43,855 bases of DNA. Source: UBA1731 sp963653155. GTDB taxonomy: Bacteria; Verrucomicrobiota; Kiritimatiellia; RFP12; UBA1067. Numbering within the stretch: the stretch's first letter is position 1; the number at the start of each line of letters is the position of its first letter. The notes beneath the pieces are model-generated. The model was not told where the DNA came from, searched no databases, and saw nothing but the letters and a program-made list of their open reading frames with translations. A program made the position numbers and the translations under genes. Positions 1 to 9,900 of this stretch are shown here, in pieces. Location of the stretch: NCBI GenBank assembly GCA_963653155.1, contig CAVJWR010000012.1, positions 1 through 43,855 of the forward strand, in the 5' to 3' direction.

Positions 1-130
1 TCCATTAGCCTCCACAACACTCATTGCAAAGGCTAACAGATGGGAGCCTTTATTAACCACAATTAGAGACATGCCTCACGCTGATTGGCACAACGTTTAT
101 TGCGGATGATATGATATGGTCTTTCATGCT
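1..130. other. gene-free left edge
   Basis: No convincing coding frame is seen here. The only structure is a 7-bp inverted repeat with arms AAAGGCT (28-34) and AGCCTTT (45-51). It lies about 80 bases beyond the stop of the leftward gene at 131-568 and has no T-run, so it is at best a weak transcript end. Confidence 0.4.
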
Positions 131-568
131 TCACTCTCCAATTTGGCAAACGTTTGGCGATTCCACCGTCAATCCTGAACGGCCAATATATTCATCAAGA
201 GAATCAGGAGAAACAATCTTTGCAAACCGATACTCTTCGTATGGTATTTCAGATGTTCTACGCTTTGGCATGGGCGGAATTGCACGCATTCCATCAACCG
301 CCACAAGTGTTTTTGTAGCAATCAATGACTCACCATAGTAGACATCATAAATGACCCTATAAGCCACAGAGTCAGCATGCGGATCAGTAGCCCACTTCTC
401 GCAGAATTTAGAATAGTCAATACACCGCTGCTGTATTCTCAAAAGGGCATCGTCTCTATACGTATACGACCCAAACTCGTCGGACACAATCCAATCTCCT
501 TTCAAAGTCGAGATCAAAATCTTTCTGATTTCTTCGTCCGTCACCCTTGCCTGTTCTTTACTCTCCAT
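131..568 (-). CDS. hypothetical protein, 145 aa
   Basis: I do not recognise this protein. It is a soluble, charged, 145-residue product without signal peptide or membrane segment. Motifs that may help a search are KGDWIVSDEFGSYTYRDD near the N-terminus and DVYYGESLIATKTLV in the middle. A longer frame opens at 616. I prefer the ATG at 568 because GAGAGG sits seven bases upstream of it and nothing similar precedes the upstream start. The gene is lower in GC than the carbohydrate genes to its right, so it may be acquired. It is alone in its transcription unit as far as the window shows, and the only promoter-like signal is far upstream at 1003-1011. Confidence 0.7.
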   Translation of the reverse strand: MESKEQARVTDEEIRKILISTLKGDWIVSDEFGSYTYRDDALLRIQQRCIDYSKFCEKWATDPHADSVAYRVIYDVYYGESLIATKTLVAVDGMRAIPPMPKRRTSEIPYEEYRFAKIVSPDSLDEYIGRSGLTVESPNVCQIGE

Positions 569-713
569 CTTATGCCTCTCTTCTGTTTCTCCTACGCCTG
601 TGTTGTTTGAGCGCATCCGTCCTGGCGCAGAAAAGAAGAACGGCGCACCCTCGAAATTTCGTATCTCGTGAGAGGCACCGCTAAGAGCCTATACAGGAAT
701 ATGAATAGAGAAT

Positions 714-1002
714 GCGCCGCGTGGAATGAATCCACGTGCGCACAGTCTCGTATTTCACTCCTGTATTTGAAATTAGCGGTTTCTCACGAAGCTACTTTAC
801 GTACTGTTGCGTACGTTGTCGGATCCTTTCGGGATTGTCCGACCCTTGTCTTGGCGCGCATTGGGCCACGCCGCTTCAAGGTTCTGTCGAGTGCGTTACA
901 CCCCCGACCGGTAGTCAATGTCCTGTGCACACCGACCTTTTTCAAAGACCTCAGTTCTCATCTGCTCGCCCAGTCTGCACAGTTCTCCAGACGAATGGGC
1001 GA
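714..1002. ncRNA. candidate structured RNA region, strand unresolved
   Basis: This gene-free stretch holds a dense set of inverted repeats. Arms CGTGGA/TCCACG (720-725, 731-736) are extended by GCGC at 714-717 and 738-741. Arms ACGTAC/GTACGT lie at 799-804 and 811-816. Arms GTCGGA/TCCGAC lie at 818-823 and 838-843, with a nested ATCC/GGAT. Arms TCGCCCA/TGGGCGA lie at 966-972 and 996-1002, with nested GTCTG/CAGAC. I looked for signature motifs of RNase P RNA, tmRNA and SRP RNA on both strands and did not find them. An extended -10 abuts the right edge on the minus strand, but a start seven bases downstream would fall inside the last stem, so the orientation is open. It could also be a long structured leader of the gene at 131-568. 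Confidence 0.3.
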
Positions 1003-1011
1003 ATTATATCA
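1003..1011 (-). promoter_or_regulatory. extended -10 promoter (TGATATAAT)
   Basis: Read leftward the sequence is TGATATAAT, a perfect -10 hexamer with the TGN extension. No convincing -35 box is visible. It could drive the structured stretch at 714-1002 or, with a long leader, the gene at 131-568. Confidence 0.45.
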
Positions 1012-1042
1012 CATCTTCTCGTCTATGGCGCAATTGAGAATT

Positions 1043-1553
1043 TTCGATTTCCGATTTTTCGATTTGCGATTGCATTTGGCCATTTAGGCATTTGATGATT
1101 TAGCCGTGCCGTAGCGACGACGCCCCGTCGTAGTGTGAATCCTGTAAAGACTCCCTGCGGCGATTTCATCGAAATCGCCCTACCAAAACGCCTAAATGGC
1201 CAATGCTATCTTGATTTGCAAATTTGCGATTGCACTTGGGAATTTGATCATTTGATGATTGTGTCGGTCTGGCTTGGTAGGGCGATTTCGATGAAATCGC
1301 CGTCGTACACATACGGGAGGGTCGCAACTTGTTGCGACCAAACGGAAAGCAGCAGGCTGATACGGTGGCGAGGGCGCACCCCTCTAGCGACCGCTTGCGC
1401 GGCTCACTTCGTTCGGGGGATATATCGCCACGTGTCGCGGCAAATGCGGCGTATGCGGACGCGATGAATCGCGTCCCTCCCGACATATTCCCTCGAACGA
1501 AGTGAACTGCGCATATGCGCCGCATTCGCCGTAGCGACGGCGCCCCGCCGTCG
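1043..1553. repeat. dispersed hairpin-repeat block A
   Basis: The block opens with an AT-rich run of CGATTT-type words (1043-1100). A similar run recurs at about 1209-1260. It then contains hairpins. ACGACG/CGTCGT lies at 1117-1131. GGCGATTTC/GAAATCGCC lies at 1159-1179 followed by CTACCA, and the same stem occurs inverted at 1281-1301 preceded by GGTA. GGTCGCAAC/GTTGCGACC lies at 1320-1339 after GGGAG. GGACGCGAT/ATCGCGTCC lies at 1457-1476 followed by CTCCC. CGACGGCG/CGCCGTCG lies at 1535-1553. A perfect palindrome GCGCATATGCGC is at 1509-1520, and a longer imperfect inverted repeat joins 1403-1422 to 1485-1506. About 60 bases (1262-1321) are nearly identical to 42055-42114 in block C. The block starts 11 bases beyond the GH127 stop codon. 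No coding frame here is convincing. Confidence 0.8.
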
Positions 1554-1563
1554 TGTGTCCTTG

Positions 1564-3492
1564 TCATTCCTCTGGGCCGTATTCCACCGGGAACCACGTG
1601 CGGTAGTAGTTGTCGCGATGCCAAGTGTTGCCGGCAGACGCATAGTCGCAGAACATGACCGCTTCAGGAAGACGGCCCTCTGGATTCGCGTGGTGCGAGC
1701 CGATCGGCAGCGTCGCAGTGAACGCCATCCAGAAGTCATCAGACGGTGTACGCACCGCACTGAAGGATGGCATCGGCTGCCCATCCTTGAGTCCGCGCCG
1801 GAACGGTTCAGTCAGATCGCCATCCGCGAAGCGGCTGTCGCGAGCGAGCAGCACCGGGCCGCGCGTGAATGCGACGTTGTGTTCGAGCGTGTGCGCAACG
1901 ACCGGCATGTCGAACGCGACCTCAACTATGTCGCCAAGAGCCCAATCGCGAGAGATGGTAAAGTACGAGCCTGGCGCAACATTCGTCTGGACGGCGCCAT
2001 TCACCTTCACTACCGTCTTCGCACTCCATGCGGGGATTCGGAGACGCAATGCGAGCGGCCCGGTCGTGTGGCTCACGATTCTCGCGGTGTTCGCGCGAGG
2101 ATAGAGCGAATACATGTCGAAGCCCTTCACGAGCGCGGACGAGTAGAAGTTGAAAGTGGCGGTCTTGCCATCCGTCTCGAAGAACTTACGCAGGAAGCAC
2201 AGGAAGCCGCGCGGGCCATTTGCCGTACAGCAGTCCGTGTGCATGTAGCAATGGTGCTGCCCGTGATAGCGATTACCCGTGAGCGGCGTATACCCCGCGA
2301 ACTCGGAGCCATCGGCCTTCATCGCCGCAAGGTAGGCGTTGTAGAACGTGCGTTCGATTTCGTCAGCCCACTTCGGATCGCCTGTCATATCCAGCAGTTT
2401 CTCGCAGAAACGCATCCAAGTTGTCGTCACGCATGTCTCCTGCAAGCGCAGGTAAGGCAGGTGCTGTTTCTTTGCACCATGGAACCAGGCCTCGGAACTT
2501 GCGCAACCACCCGCAAGATTGACTTCCTCCTTCGCTATATCCACGGCCGTCATCAGCGCCGCATTGTAGAGGTCTTCGACCTTCGCATCTTTTCCGGGAT
2601 TCTTCTTGCGCATCACCTCGACGTAGTCGAGCATCCCCTGATAGCAGCTCATCATCTCGTATGATTTCCAGCGGTTGCGCTTCATCACATATCCGCCATG
2701 CGTCTCCGCGACGTTTCCGTAGCCATTTCGGTCGGCAACCGACACGCCCTTGAGCGCGAGATCCACGAGACGCGGCCCCGATTCGGGATCGCGCATCCCC
2801 TTTACGATGAATGTCGCGAAATCGAGGTATTTCTGCGCGGCCGCCTCGCCTTCCGTCGCCGCGACACGACGATAGAGCCACATGGTCGGCTCAAGTATAG
2901 ACGAACTTGCGTATCCAGACCAGTTGCCTGTCTGCCAAAGCTCACGTCCGCGCTTTCCATTGGGTCCGATTTCTCCGATCACGTAGTCGCAGAGACGCTT
3001 CGCCGCCGCCAGGACTGTCCCACGGTCGGCACCATTGCCCCTACCCATATAGTCGTAGTAGTGCATAAGCCCCATCATGGTATACTTCATGCCCCACACG
3101 TCCCAGCCCTCGCCACAGCGGAGTTCATCGGGATAGTTGCCTATGTAGCCATTCCGTTCCTGGCTTGCAAGTATGCGCTCTACGCCTCTCCTTATGTCGG
3201 AGGCAATCTTCGGTGAACCGGAATAGACGGCATACGGCACCGCCGCATGCATGTACTTGCCCCAGAATTCGGTCTGCCACCAGTTCTTTCGCTCCGTCTT
3301 TTCGAGGAATGGTGCGGTTATGTAATCGATGTCAGTTCCGCCGACATGGCGCTCTACCATCCTGTCAAGCCTTTCTCCGAGATAGCCCTTGAGCTTCACC
3401 TCGCCGACATTGCCGATCGCATCTGCCTGCGCAACGCCCGTCGCTACCAGCAATCCGCCGACGATAAACATCCTGCCAATCGAAACATTCAT
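1564..3492 (-). CDS. GH127-like secreted beta-L-arabinofuranosidase (DUF1680 type)
   Basis: This is predicted to hydrolyse beta-L-arabinofuranosides or related sugars outside the cytoplasm. The 642-residue product begins with a signal peptide ending near AQADA (residues 20-24). An all-alpha barrel follows and a beta-rich C-terminal part closes it. The family's metal-cysteine catalytic signature is visible. E352 and C354 lie in the motif QETCV, and C421-C422 lie in DCCTANGPR; in characterised GH127 enzymes the Glu and three Cys bind zinc and one Cys is the nucleophile. The start is supported by AGGAAGTG shortly upstream. The gene has its own promoter at 3560-3568 and is the last of five leftward carbohydrate genes. 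GH146 and other DUF1680 relatives share the signature, so substrate specificity is not certain. Confidence 0.85.
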   Translation of the reverse strand: MNVSIGRMFIVGGLLVATGVAQADAIGNVGEVKLKGYLGERLDRMVERHVGGTDIDYITAPFLEKTERKNWWQTEFWGKYMHAAVPYAVYSGSPKIASDIRRGVERILASQERNGYIGNYPDELRCGEGWDVWGMKYTMMGLMHYYDYMGRGNGADRGTVLAAAKRLCDYVIGEIGPNGKRGRELWQTGNWSGYASSSILEPTMWLYRRVAATEGEAAAQKYLDFATFIVKGMRDPESGPRLVDLALKGVSVADRNGYGNVAETHGGYVMKRNRWKSYEMMSCYQGMLDYVEVMRKKNPGKDAKVEDLYNAALMTAVDIAKEEVNLAGGCASSEAWFHGAKKQHLPYLRLQETCVTTTWMRFCEKLLDMTGDPKWADEIERTFYNAYLAAMKADGSEFAGYTPLTGNRYHGQHHCYMHTDCCTANGPRGFLCFLRKFFETDGKTATFNFYSSALVKGFDMYSLYPRANTARIVSHTTGPLALRLRIPAWSAKTVVKVNGAVQTNVAPGSYFTISRDWALGDIVEVAFDMPVVAHTLEHNVAFTRGPVLLARDSRFADGDLTEPFRRGLKDGQPMPSFSAVRTPSDDFWMAFTATLPIGSHHANPEGRLPEAVMFCDYASAGNTWHRDNYYRTWFPVEYGPEE

Positions 3493-3559
3493 GGTCTTTT
3501 CACTTCCTTATCATGTTTGTCTTGTCTAAACAAAAGCAATTTCGTCCATGCGAGAGCGG

Positions 3560-3568
3560 ATTATACCA
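3560..3568 (-). promoter_or_regulatory. extended -10 promoter of the GH127 gene
   Basis: On the minus strand this reads TGGTATAAT, a consensus -10 with the TGN extension, about 67 bases upstream of the GH127 start. No clear -35 is seen. It implies that the GH127 gene can be expressed apart from the operon upstream. Confidence 0.55.
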
Positions 3569-3620
3569 CAAGATGCCGAACCATTATGGCGGCAAAGTGC
3601 ACGAAGACAGATGTTTCGCG

Positions 3621-5321
3621 CTATTCGACTGTGACGTTCTCGCACCCTTCCGTCTGGAATGCGGGCTTGCCCCAGCTGCGGTAGCGGTCGTGGCGCGTGA
3701 CGCGGTTCCGCCGCCAAGTGACGTTCTCCGCGCTCAGCGCGTAAAGGAGCGGCACGTCAAACGTTTCGATCTCGTTGTCCTCGACGACAATGTTGCGGTG
3801 GTAGCGGCGGCGCTGTGCCTTCAGGTCCTTCACCTCCGGATGGATTGACACGAGCGCGTCGCAGTACTGGAAGACCGACGTGAGGCAGTCGCGGAAGCGG
3901 TTGCGACGGATGACAAGATCCGCGCATGCGCCTGACTCGTACCAGCCCTGCGCGTCGCCCGCGAGCAGGATCGCCGCGCCGGACACGTGGTCGAAGAGAT
4001 TTCCCTCGCAGACGATCCGCTTCGGCGTCGTGAAGAGGACGCCGCGTGCGCGGTTGTTCGCGACCGTGTTGTTGCGGAAGACGACCGCGCACTGCCAGCT
4101 GGCGTTTTCCACCGCGTCCCCCACGCCGTATTCGGCGGGGACAGGCACCTCCAGCGTCAGCGTGATTTCCCGCGCGTCGTGCGTCTCGACCGCCTTGACC
4201 CGTCCGACAAAGCCGTTCTCCAGCGTCTTGCCGGCGATGAAGCGCACGTCGTCCCCCGGCGCGAACACGCCGAAGCCGATCGCCTGCGGGTGCATGTAGC
4301 GGCAGCGGATCCGGTCGGGCGCGAGCTTCCCGACGATGCCGAGGCTGGTCGAATGCACGTTGAGCGCATCGTCCATCATGCCCTCGAAGCAGCAGTTCTC
4401 GACCGTCACCATACCACGGCAGTTCGAGAAGTGTGTCGCGTCAATCACGTTCGGGCTGTATTCCGTGCGATCGCGCGGAAAGCACCCGCCGCCGCGCAGC
4501 GTGACGTTTTCGCTCAGCTGCGCGACGATGCCCATGCCGAAGCCGCCGCGAAAGACGAAGTCCTCAAATGCCGTATCCGTCGCACGGTCGAGGCAGACGA
4601 TCGGGTGCGGACGGTATCCGCTGCGCACCACGTAGACGTCGCCGACCTTTGCGCCCACCCCCCTCTTCGACAGGTCGACGTCGAGCAGGAATGTGCCGTC
4701 GGCGCACGGCTCGCCGCGTCCGCCGAAGCTCACGTCGGCCGTGCGCTCGACGATCTCGTGCGTCGCGCGGTCGAAAACCGTCCCGTACTGCAGCGCATCC
4801 GTCCAGTCCTCGCCGCAGAGGACGACCTTGCCGTCCTTGGGCACGACCCGGTCGCGCGGCGAGAAGCGCACGCGCGTCTTGCCGTCCGCAAAGCCGACGA
4901 TCTCGGACTGCGCAAAGAACGGCCTCTCCCATTCAATCGTGAGGCCCTTGAACGAGACGCCTTTTGTCTCGCGCAACAGGATCGCCGTGCCCATGCCATG
5001 CATCACGAACCGTGCGCCGCCCTCGGCCACGACGGCCACGTTCGTCACGCCGACAAGCGGCAAGAAGACGGGCCGAACCTCAGGCTGGTCATGGTTCGAG
5101 ACGTGAAAACGCATCTTCTCCGCCGATCCGGAATTGAAGTGGTAATCGCCGGACGCCAGGCTCACGACGCCCCCGCCCGCCGCCGCAACCTGCCGCACGG
5201 CCTCCCGGACGTGCGCCGTCCTGTCGTTCGTCCCGTCCGGCGTTACCGAAACCCACACTTCGCCACACGCCGCACACGTGGCGAACGGCACCATCACCAG
5301 AATCGTCTTGAATGTCCTCAT
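3621..5321 (-). CDS. GH110-type alpha-1,3-galactosidase, secreted
   Basis: This enzyme is predicted to release alpha-1,3-linked galactose, as in blood-group-B-like or carrageenan-derived glycans. The 566-residue product has a signal peptide (residues 1-20, ending CAACG), then a right-handed beta-helix typical of the family. A conserved block LTIEWERPFFAQSEIV (127-142) resembles GH110 proteins. Three aspartates stand exactly where the GH110 catalytic set is expected: D294 in NVIDATHF and D317-D318 in MMDDALNVH, 23 and 24 residues apart. The start ATG has GGAAGGGTGAA directly upstream. It lies 12 bases downstream of a second GH110 gene, so the two are co-translated from one operon. The stop is followed by a 128-base gap containing the promoter of the next gene. 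Confidence 0.85.
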   Translation of the reverse strand: MRTFKTILVMVPFATCAACGEVWVSVTPDGTNDRTAHVREAVRQVAAAGGGVVSLASGDYHFNSGSAEKMRFHVSNHDQPEVRPVFLPLVGVTNVAVVAEGGARFVMHGMGTAILLRETKGVSFKGLTIEWERPFFAQSEIVGFADGKTRVRFSPRDRVVPKDGKVVLCGEDWTDALQYGTVFDRATHEIVERTADVSFGGRGEPCADGTFLLDVDLSKRGVGAKVGDVYVVRSGYRPHPIVCLDRATDTAFEDFVFRGGFGMGIVAQLSENVTLRGGGCFPRDRTEYSPNVIDATHFSNCRGMVTVENCCFEGMMDDALNVHSTSLGIVGKLAPDRIRCRYMHPQAIGFGVFAPGDDVRFIAGKTLENGFVGRVKAVETHDAREITLTLEVPVPAEYGVGDAVENASWQCAVVFRNNTVANNRARGVLFTTPKRIVCEGNLFDHVSGAAILLAGDAQGWYESGACADLVIRRNRFRDCLTSVFQYCDALVSIHPEVKDLKAQRRRYHRNIVVEDNEIETFDVPLLYALSAENVTWRRNRVTRHDRYRSWGKPAFQTEGCENVTVE

Positions 5322-5333
5322 TTCACCCTTCCG

Positions 5334-6926
5334 TCATTTAGAATCGAAATCCTTGACGCCGAATACACTGAATGGCCGTCCGGTCAGCCCCAGATAGCGG
5401 TTCCCCTCAAGGCGAACTCTCTCATGTATCAGCGGCACGTCTTTTTCAGTCCCGGAGTAGCCAGTCAGCCCGATGCGAAGGTAAGGCCCTGCTCCACTTT
5501 TGGAAGAGCAACGGTCAAAGACGTTGCTTATGACGGTCAGATCCGCCAAGCGCCCGGACTCATACCAGTATTCCGCCAGATCGAAAGCGATCAGCCCGTC
5601 TTCGCAGCGTTCGATCCGATTTTCCTCCATCAGGATACGCCCTCGCCCTGACAGCCGGACGTGCGGAAAATCATGAAACCAGTTGCCGCGAAGCGTGACG
5701 TTCGGACAAAGCGTCACGTCTTCGACCAATGCGCCGACGGGGATGCCGTCTAACTCTACATCGGCCGTCAAGCGTCCGTCCGCATCGGACAACCGTTCAA
5801 AAGCGACGACCTTCGCCCTCTTCAGCACACGCCGATCATGGCGAACGACAAACTCAATCTCGTCGCCGACCCGATAGGGGAAAAAGCCTCTCTGCTCAAA
5901 GTGTCCGACTTTCAGCATCGCTGACCGCCCGCCTACAGAAGTCACCTCCAGATAGTTCCCATGGACATTGCAGGCATCGTCCAGCATGCCCGCGATTTCA
6001 CTCCCCTCAACACGGATATCTCCCGCACAGTTGATGAAATGCAGGGCGTCCGCCGTCAGCGTCACCGGCAATCCAGGCGTCGGACGCACGGTCATACGCC
6101 TGACGCTGATGTCTTGCGTCCGCTGGGCAACAACGCCCATGCCGCCGAACGTCATTAGGGTGATATCCTCAAGACAGATGTTCTGCCCGTCTTCGGCGAA
6201 GCAGAAGATCTGTTCACGATTGCCCGCGAGATTTAGGCAAACGCGCTCGCCCGTCTCAAACCGACAATCCGAATAGCGCTTGTGCGCCTCCGGCGAATAG
6301 CGAAAGAAGCGATGCTGGCCATCCCTGCGCTCAACCTTCCCGGACAGATAGCGCGTTGGCACCCAATCCCGCGACTCTGGATCGTCCGGCGCCATGTAGT
6401 AGTCCTGCAAGCCCCGGTCGAGCGAATGGAAGCACAGGTGCCGTCCCGTCAGCGGCATATCGTCAAAGCCGGGTTCCAACGTCAATTCAAAACCATCGGA
6501 CACTTTGCGTCCGACAGAAAAGACGACATAGGGCGGTCGCTCCGTCCTCGCCGTCAAGTTGCGGATCGTGACATTTGTGCACGAGAGAAGCACGAATGGC
6601 GAAACGGCCTCGTCAAAGACAAATGTCGAGCCACCGCCGTCGATCTCAATGTCGCGAAGTCCCTGCAAACAAAACGCCACCCGTTTCTCGCCAGATGCGT
6701 TGTTGGACGGATCCAAGTGTATCCGCCGTCCGTCCTCGGCACCGAACCGATACTCGCCGCGCTCGAAGACCATCCGTTCGCCCGATTTCAGATGCCCTGT
6801 CGCCGCAACGAGACGCGCCGTGAAATCGGCGCCGGGTTCCGGCGAAAACCGAACATCCGCCCAAAGATGTCCGCTGCCCAGTGCGCCCGCGACCGCAAGC
6901 GCGACGATTGCCCTTATCCGCATCAT
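5334..6926 (-). CDS. second GH110-type alpha-galactosidase, secreted
   Basis: This is a divergent relative of the gene immediately downstream. About 530 residues begin with a signal peptide ending near GHLWA, then a beta-helix. The GH110 aspartate set is intact: D295 (TADALHF) and D318-D319 (MLDDACNVH) in the numbering that starts at the upstream GTG at 6932, again 23 and 24 residues apart. The frame opens with GTG at 6932. I favour the ATG at 6926, or the adjacent one at 6923, because GGAGG lies five to eight bases before them and overlaps the GTG region. Sequence around the barrel differs enough from its neighbour that a different linkage or aglycone preference is likely. It is 20 bases downstream of the giant surface-protein gene. 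Confidence 0.82.
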   Translation of the reverse strand: MMRIRAIVALAVAGALGSGHLWADVRFSPEPGADFTARLVAATGHLKSGERMVFERGEYRFGAEDGRRIHLDPSNNASGEKRVAFCLQGLRDIEIDGGGSTFVFDEAVSPFVLLSCTNVTIRNLTARTERPPYVVFSVGRKVSDGFELTLEPGFDDMPLTGRHLCFHSLDRGLQDYYMAPDDPESRDWVPTRYLSGKVERRDGQHRFFRYSPEAHKRYSDCRFETGERVCLNLAGNREQIFCFAEDGQNICLEDITLMTFGGMGVVAQRTQDISVRRMTVRPTPGLPVTLTADALHFINCAGDIRVEGSEIAGMLDDACNVHGNYLEVTSVGGRSAMLKVGHFEQRGFFPYRVGDEIEFVVRHDRRVLKRAKVVAFERLSDADGRLTADVELDGIPVGALVEDVTLCPNVTLRGNWFHDFPHVRLSGRGRILMEENRIERCEDGLIAFDLAEYWYESGRLADLTVISNVFDRCSSKSGAGPYLRIGLTGYSGTEKDVPLIHERVRLEGNRYLGLTGRPFSVFGVKDFDSK

Positions 6927-6946
6927 CGACACCTCCGCACCTTCCG

Positions 6947-9900
6947 TCAGCGAACAGTCATCACAAAACCCGGCATTCTCGTGTAGACCACGCCGCGACG
7001 CTCATCCAAAATCGGCTGGTTAACGGCCTCAAGCCCCTCGATTCGCCAAGCAAGTCCGTCCGTCGCCTCAAGCTCTTCGATGCGGAGCAGGTTGATTCGT
7101 CCATGGGCGTCCAGTTTCGACGGTGCATTGTTCACGCGAATCGTCACGACACCCGATGCCGATACCTTGCCAAGTGAAGCCGGAAGACTGTTCCAATCGA
7201 CATCGACAACCGCCCCGTCCGCCAGCGTCAGCCGACCGATGACAGTCCCTTGACTGGAGAGGGCCGCACCATTCGCAATGACAAGCCCTTGCGAAGAATC
7301 AGGCACGACAAGCGTCGCGCCCGCCGCCACGGACACGGAACGCGCCGCAAGGCCATGCGCCGTCAAGTCTGCCGCGCCGAATGCAAAGCGTCCCAACAGG
7401 CCGAGCCGATATTCCGCCGCCCACGCTTCGGACAATGTGCGCATCTCGTCTTCCGACAACGCACGAGCCGCAAGCTTCACCGCCGCGATGTCCCCCTTGA
7501 AGAAGCCTTCGCCCGGCATGAGGGCACCGATGCAGATGGGATAGTCGCCACGCACCTCGTTCGCCGACAGCGGACGCGACACAAGGCGTCCATCCGTCAT
7601 GATCCGCATGACGCCCTCTGTCGGATCGACCGAAAAGACGGCGACATGCCCCTCGCCATCGGCCAGTCGGCACGGCTTGAAGGAGAACAGCGGCGCATTG
7701 CCGTCCGTCGCGCCATATCCTGCGCCAACCGTACCTTCGCTTCGCCATGAAAGGAGAAAATCAGGCGCGAGATCGACAGGTTGCTTCGACGACACGAGGC
7801 CCAAGCCTCCAGCATAGGCGTTCTCGTCAACGCCATCTTCATTCGCCCGGAACACCACGGCGACCGTAAAGGCAGTCGCGCCCGAGATCGGCGAAGCGGC
7901 GGCGGGAATCGAAAGTGCCGATGCGCCATCAAAATGCACGGCAGACTTTCCGTCCAACGCCCCGGCAACAAGCGTCGGCCTTCCTGATCCTTCGGCCGGT
8001 TCGAGCGCCATCAGGTCTTCGGCTGTCCACGTGGCGTCAACCGTCGGAGCCAAGGGCGCCTCCGCCTCACAGAACGCATCCGCCGTCGGCAACGTCCGAG
8101 AATGGCACAGCGTCGCCACCCGTTCCGCCGATATCTCGTACTTGTTCAGCAATTCGAGGACGAGCGATTCCTTCTCGGACGCCGTGAGTATGCGATCACG
8201 ATAGATGCGGATCTCGGCCAAATCACCCTTGAAGCCCCGATTGGCGCCAAGGCCGTTGCACGCGAGATACAGCGGCTTGGTCTCGTCGCCGTTCCAGCAC
8301 GGCTGGTCGCCGCTGAACGCCGTGTAGACACGGTTGGACTGGACTCCGTTGACATTGATCTCGAATGCGTTGCCACGCCGCGAAGCGACGATGACGCTCG
8401 TGACACCCTTCCTCATGTCAGACGCGACAGGACAGCGCGGCAGTTCGCCGGCAGATCCGAAATAGCAGCCCGCGTCCGCCCCGTCCTTCGTGTACTGTAG
8501 CGTGAAGAACGCCGACGTGTTGTTAACGGCGTTTCCGAGAATGCTGTCGCACCACAGCCACGTGGATCCCGTGAGTCCCTGGCCATCCTCCGACGTTTCG
8601 TTCCTCGCCGGACGCACCACGACCACGACCGTGAAGTTCGTCAGACCGCACAGCGCATTCTGTCCGCCGGGGAATTTCATTGACGCGCTATTTCCCGTCG
8701 CGGTGTCATAATGGAAACTGATGCCCGCATGGCCATTGAACGCATTGTTTGTGGCCGTCGGCAACAGCGTATAGTTCGCGAAATCGTTCGCGCCGGCCAC
8801 ATAGGCACCGGTCGTGTCTGCCCAAGAGGACACCGAAGCGCCGTCTTCAAGCCCAGCCGTCGCGTCATCTGCCGTCCAGACAAGCGCCCCATCCAGCGCC
8901 GGCGCGGCACCTTCAACCTGAACGCGCCCATCTTCCACGAGGATGTCGCCCGTGAAGCGCGTCGCATCACGAAGGACAAGCGTACCGGCGCCCGTCTTGC
9001 GCAGCCTACCCGAACCGCGCACGGGCGCATCCTGCACAAACGCGCGTCCGGCGGCGACCTCGATGGTCGACGTCTCAACACCCGTCACGTCAAGCGCCAG
9101 CCCATTTGCCTGCGTCGCGCCGAGAACGAGTGTGCCGCCGCGCAACCGAACCTTGTAGGCCGCATTGGACTCGCTGCCGCCGACATTCCACTTCGGCGCG
9201 AGCGTAAAGCCGTTGGCGCCGAGATTGAATGTTCCGCCGACCAAGTCGAGAAGACCGAACCCCTCGACATTTGGCTTCGCGTTTTCTGGTGTTCCCCAAT
9301 GTCCGTTCTGCCGAGAACCGAACTGAATCTCGCCGAATGTGGCGGTACCGCCCATCTGCGTGAAGACGCCGGGAATCGTGCCATCGGATGTCTCGTTGTT
9401 GCACGACAGGGCCAATCCATGTTCGGACTTGTTGGCGTTTGGGAAATTCAGGGTGCCGCCTTCAAGGCGATATTCAGCCAATGGTTCGGGGCCTGCATTC
9501 GCCGTCGTGGATGGGCCACCGCCGACAAGCAGGGCATGGGCGCGTGAGTCCTGTCCGACCATTCCGCCTGTCTGAACGATGCGCTTGGACGAACCGCCAT
9601 CGCCATACGCCGCATGACGCCGCCCAACGCCCAGATAGACCGGATCAAGCAATCCGCCCGAAACCAGGAATCGTGTCGCATTCGTGTGCGAAACCTTCGT
9701 GCCGAAAATGTCCTTGTCCACGCCAAGGTCAAAATAGGTGCCGGGCGTAAACGTGCCGCCGAGAAGCTGCAGATCGCCGCCGGCAAGCGTCGTGTAGGTG
9801 TAGCCAAGATTCACGGCATCGCCATCTTCCACCTTGAAGGTCGCATAGCCATCCGCATGACCGTAATTGCCGAAATCGAGCATCGCAGGGCCTGACAGGA

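Noticed and set aside
714..1002. RNase P RNA, tmRNA or SRP RNA
   Set aside because: The conserved sequence cores of these RNAs are not found on either strand; kept only as an unassigned structured region.
668..1087. Small plus-strand genes in the gene-free region
   Set aside because: No ribosome binding site, low-complexity Cys/Arg/Phe-rich translation, and they run through strong inverted repeats.
1043..1553. Possible CRISPR array
   Set aside because: Hairpins are irregularly spaced, differ in sequence and have no uniform spacers; no cas gene is present.
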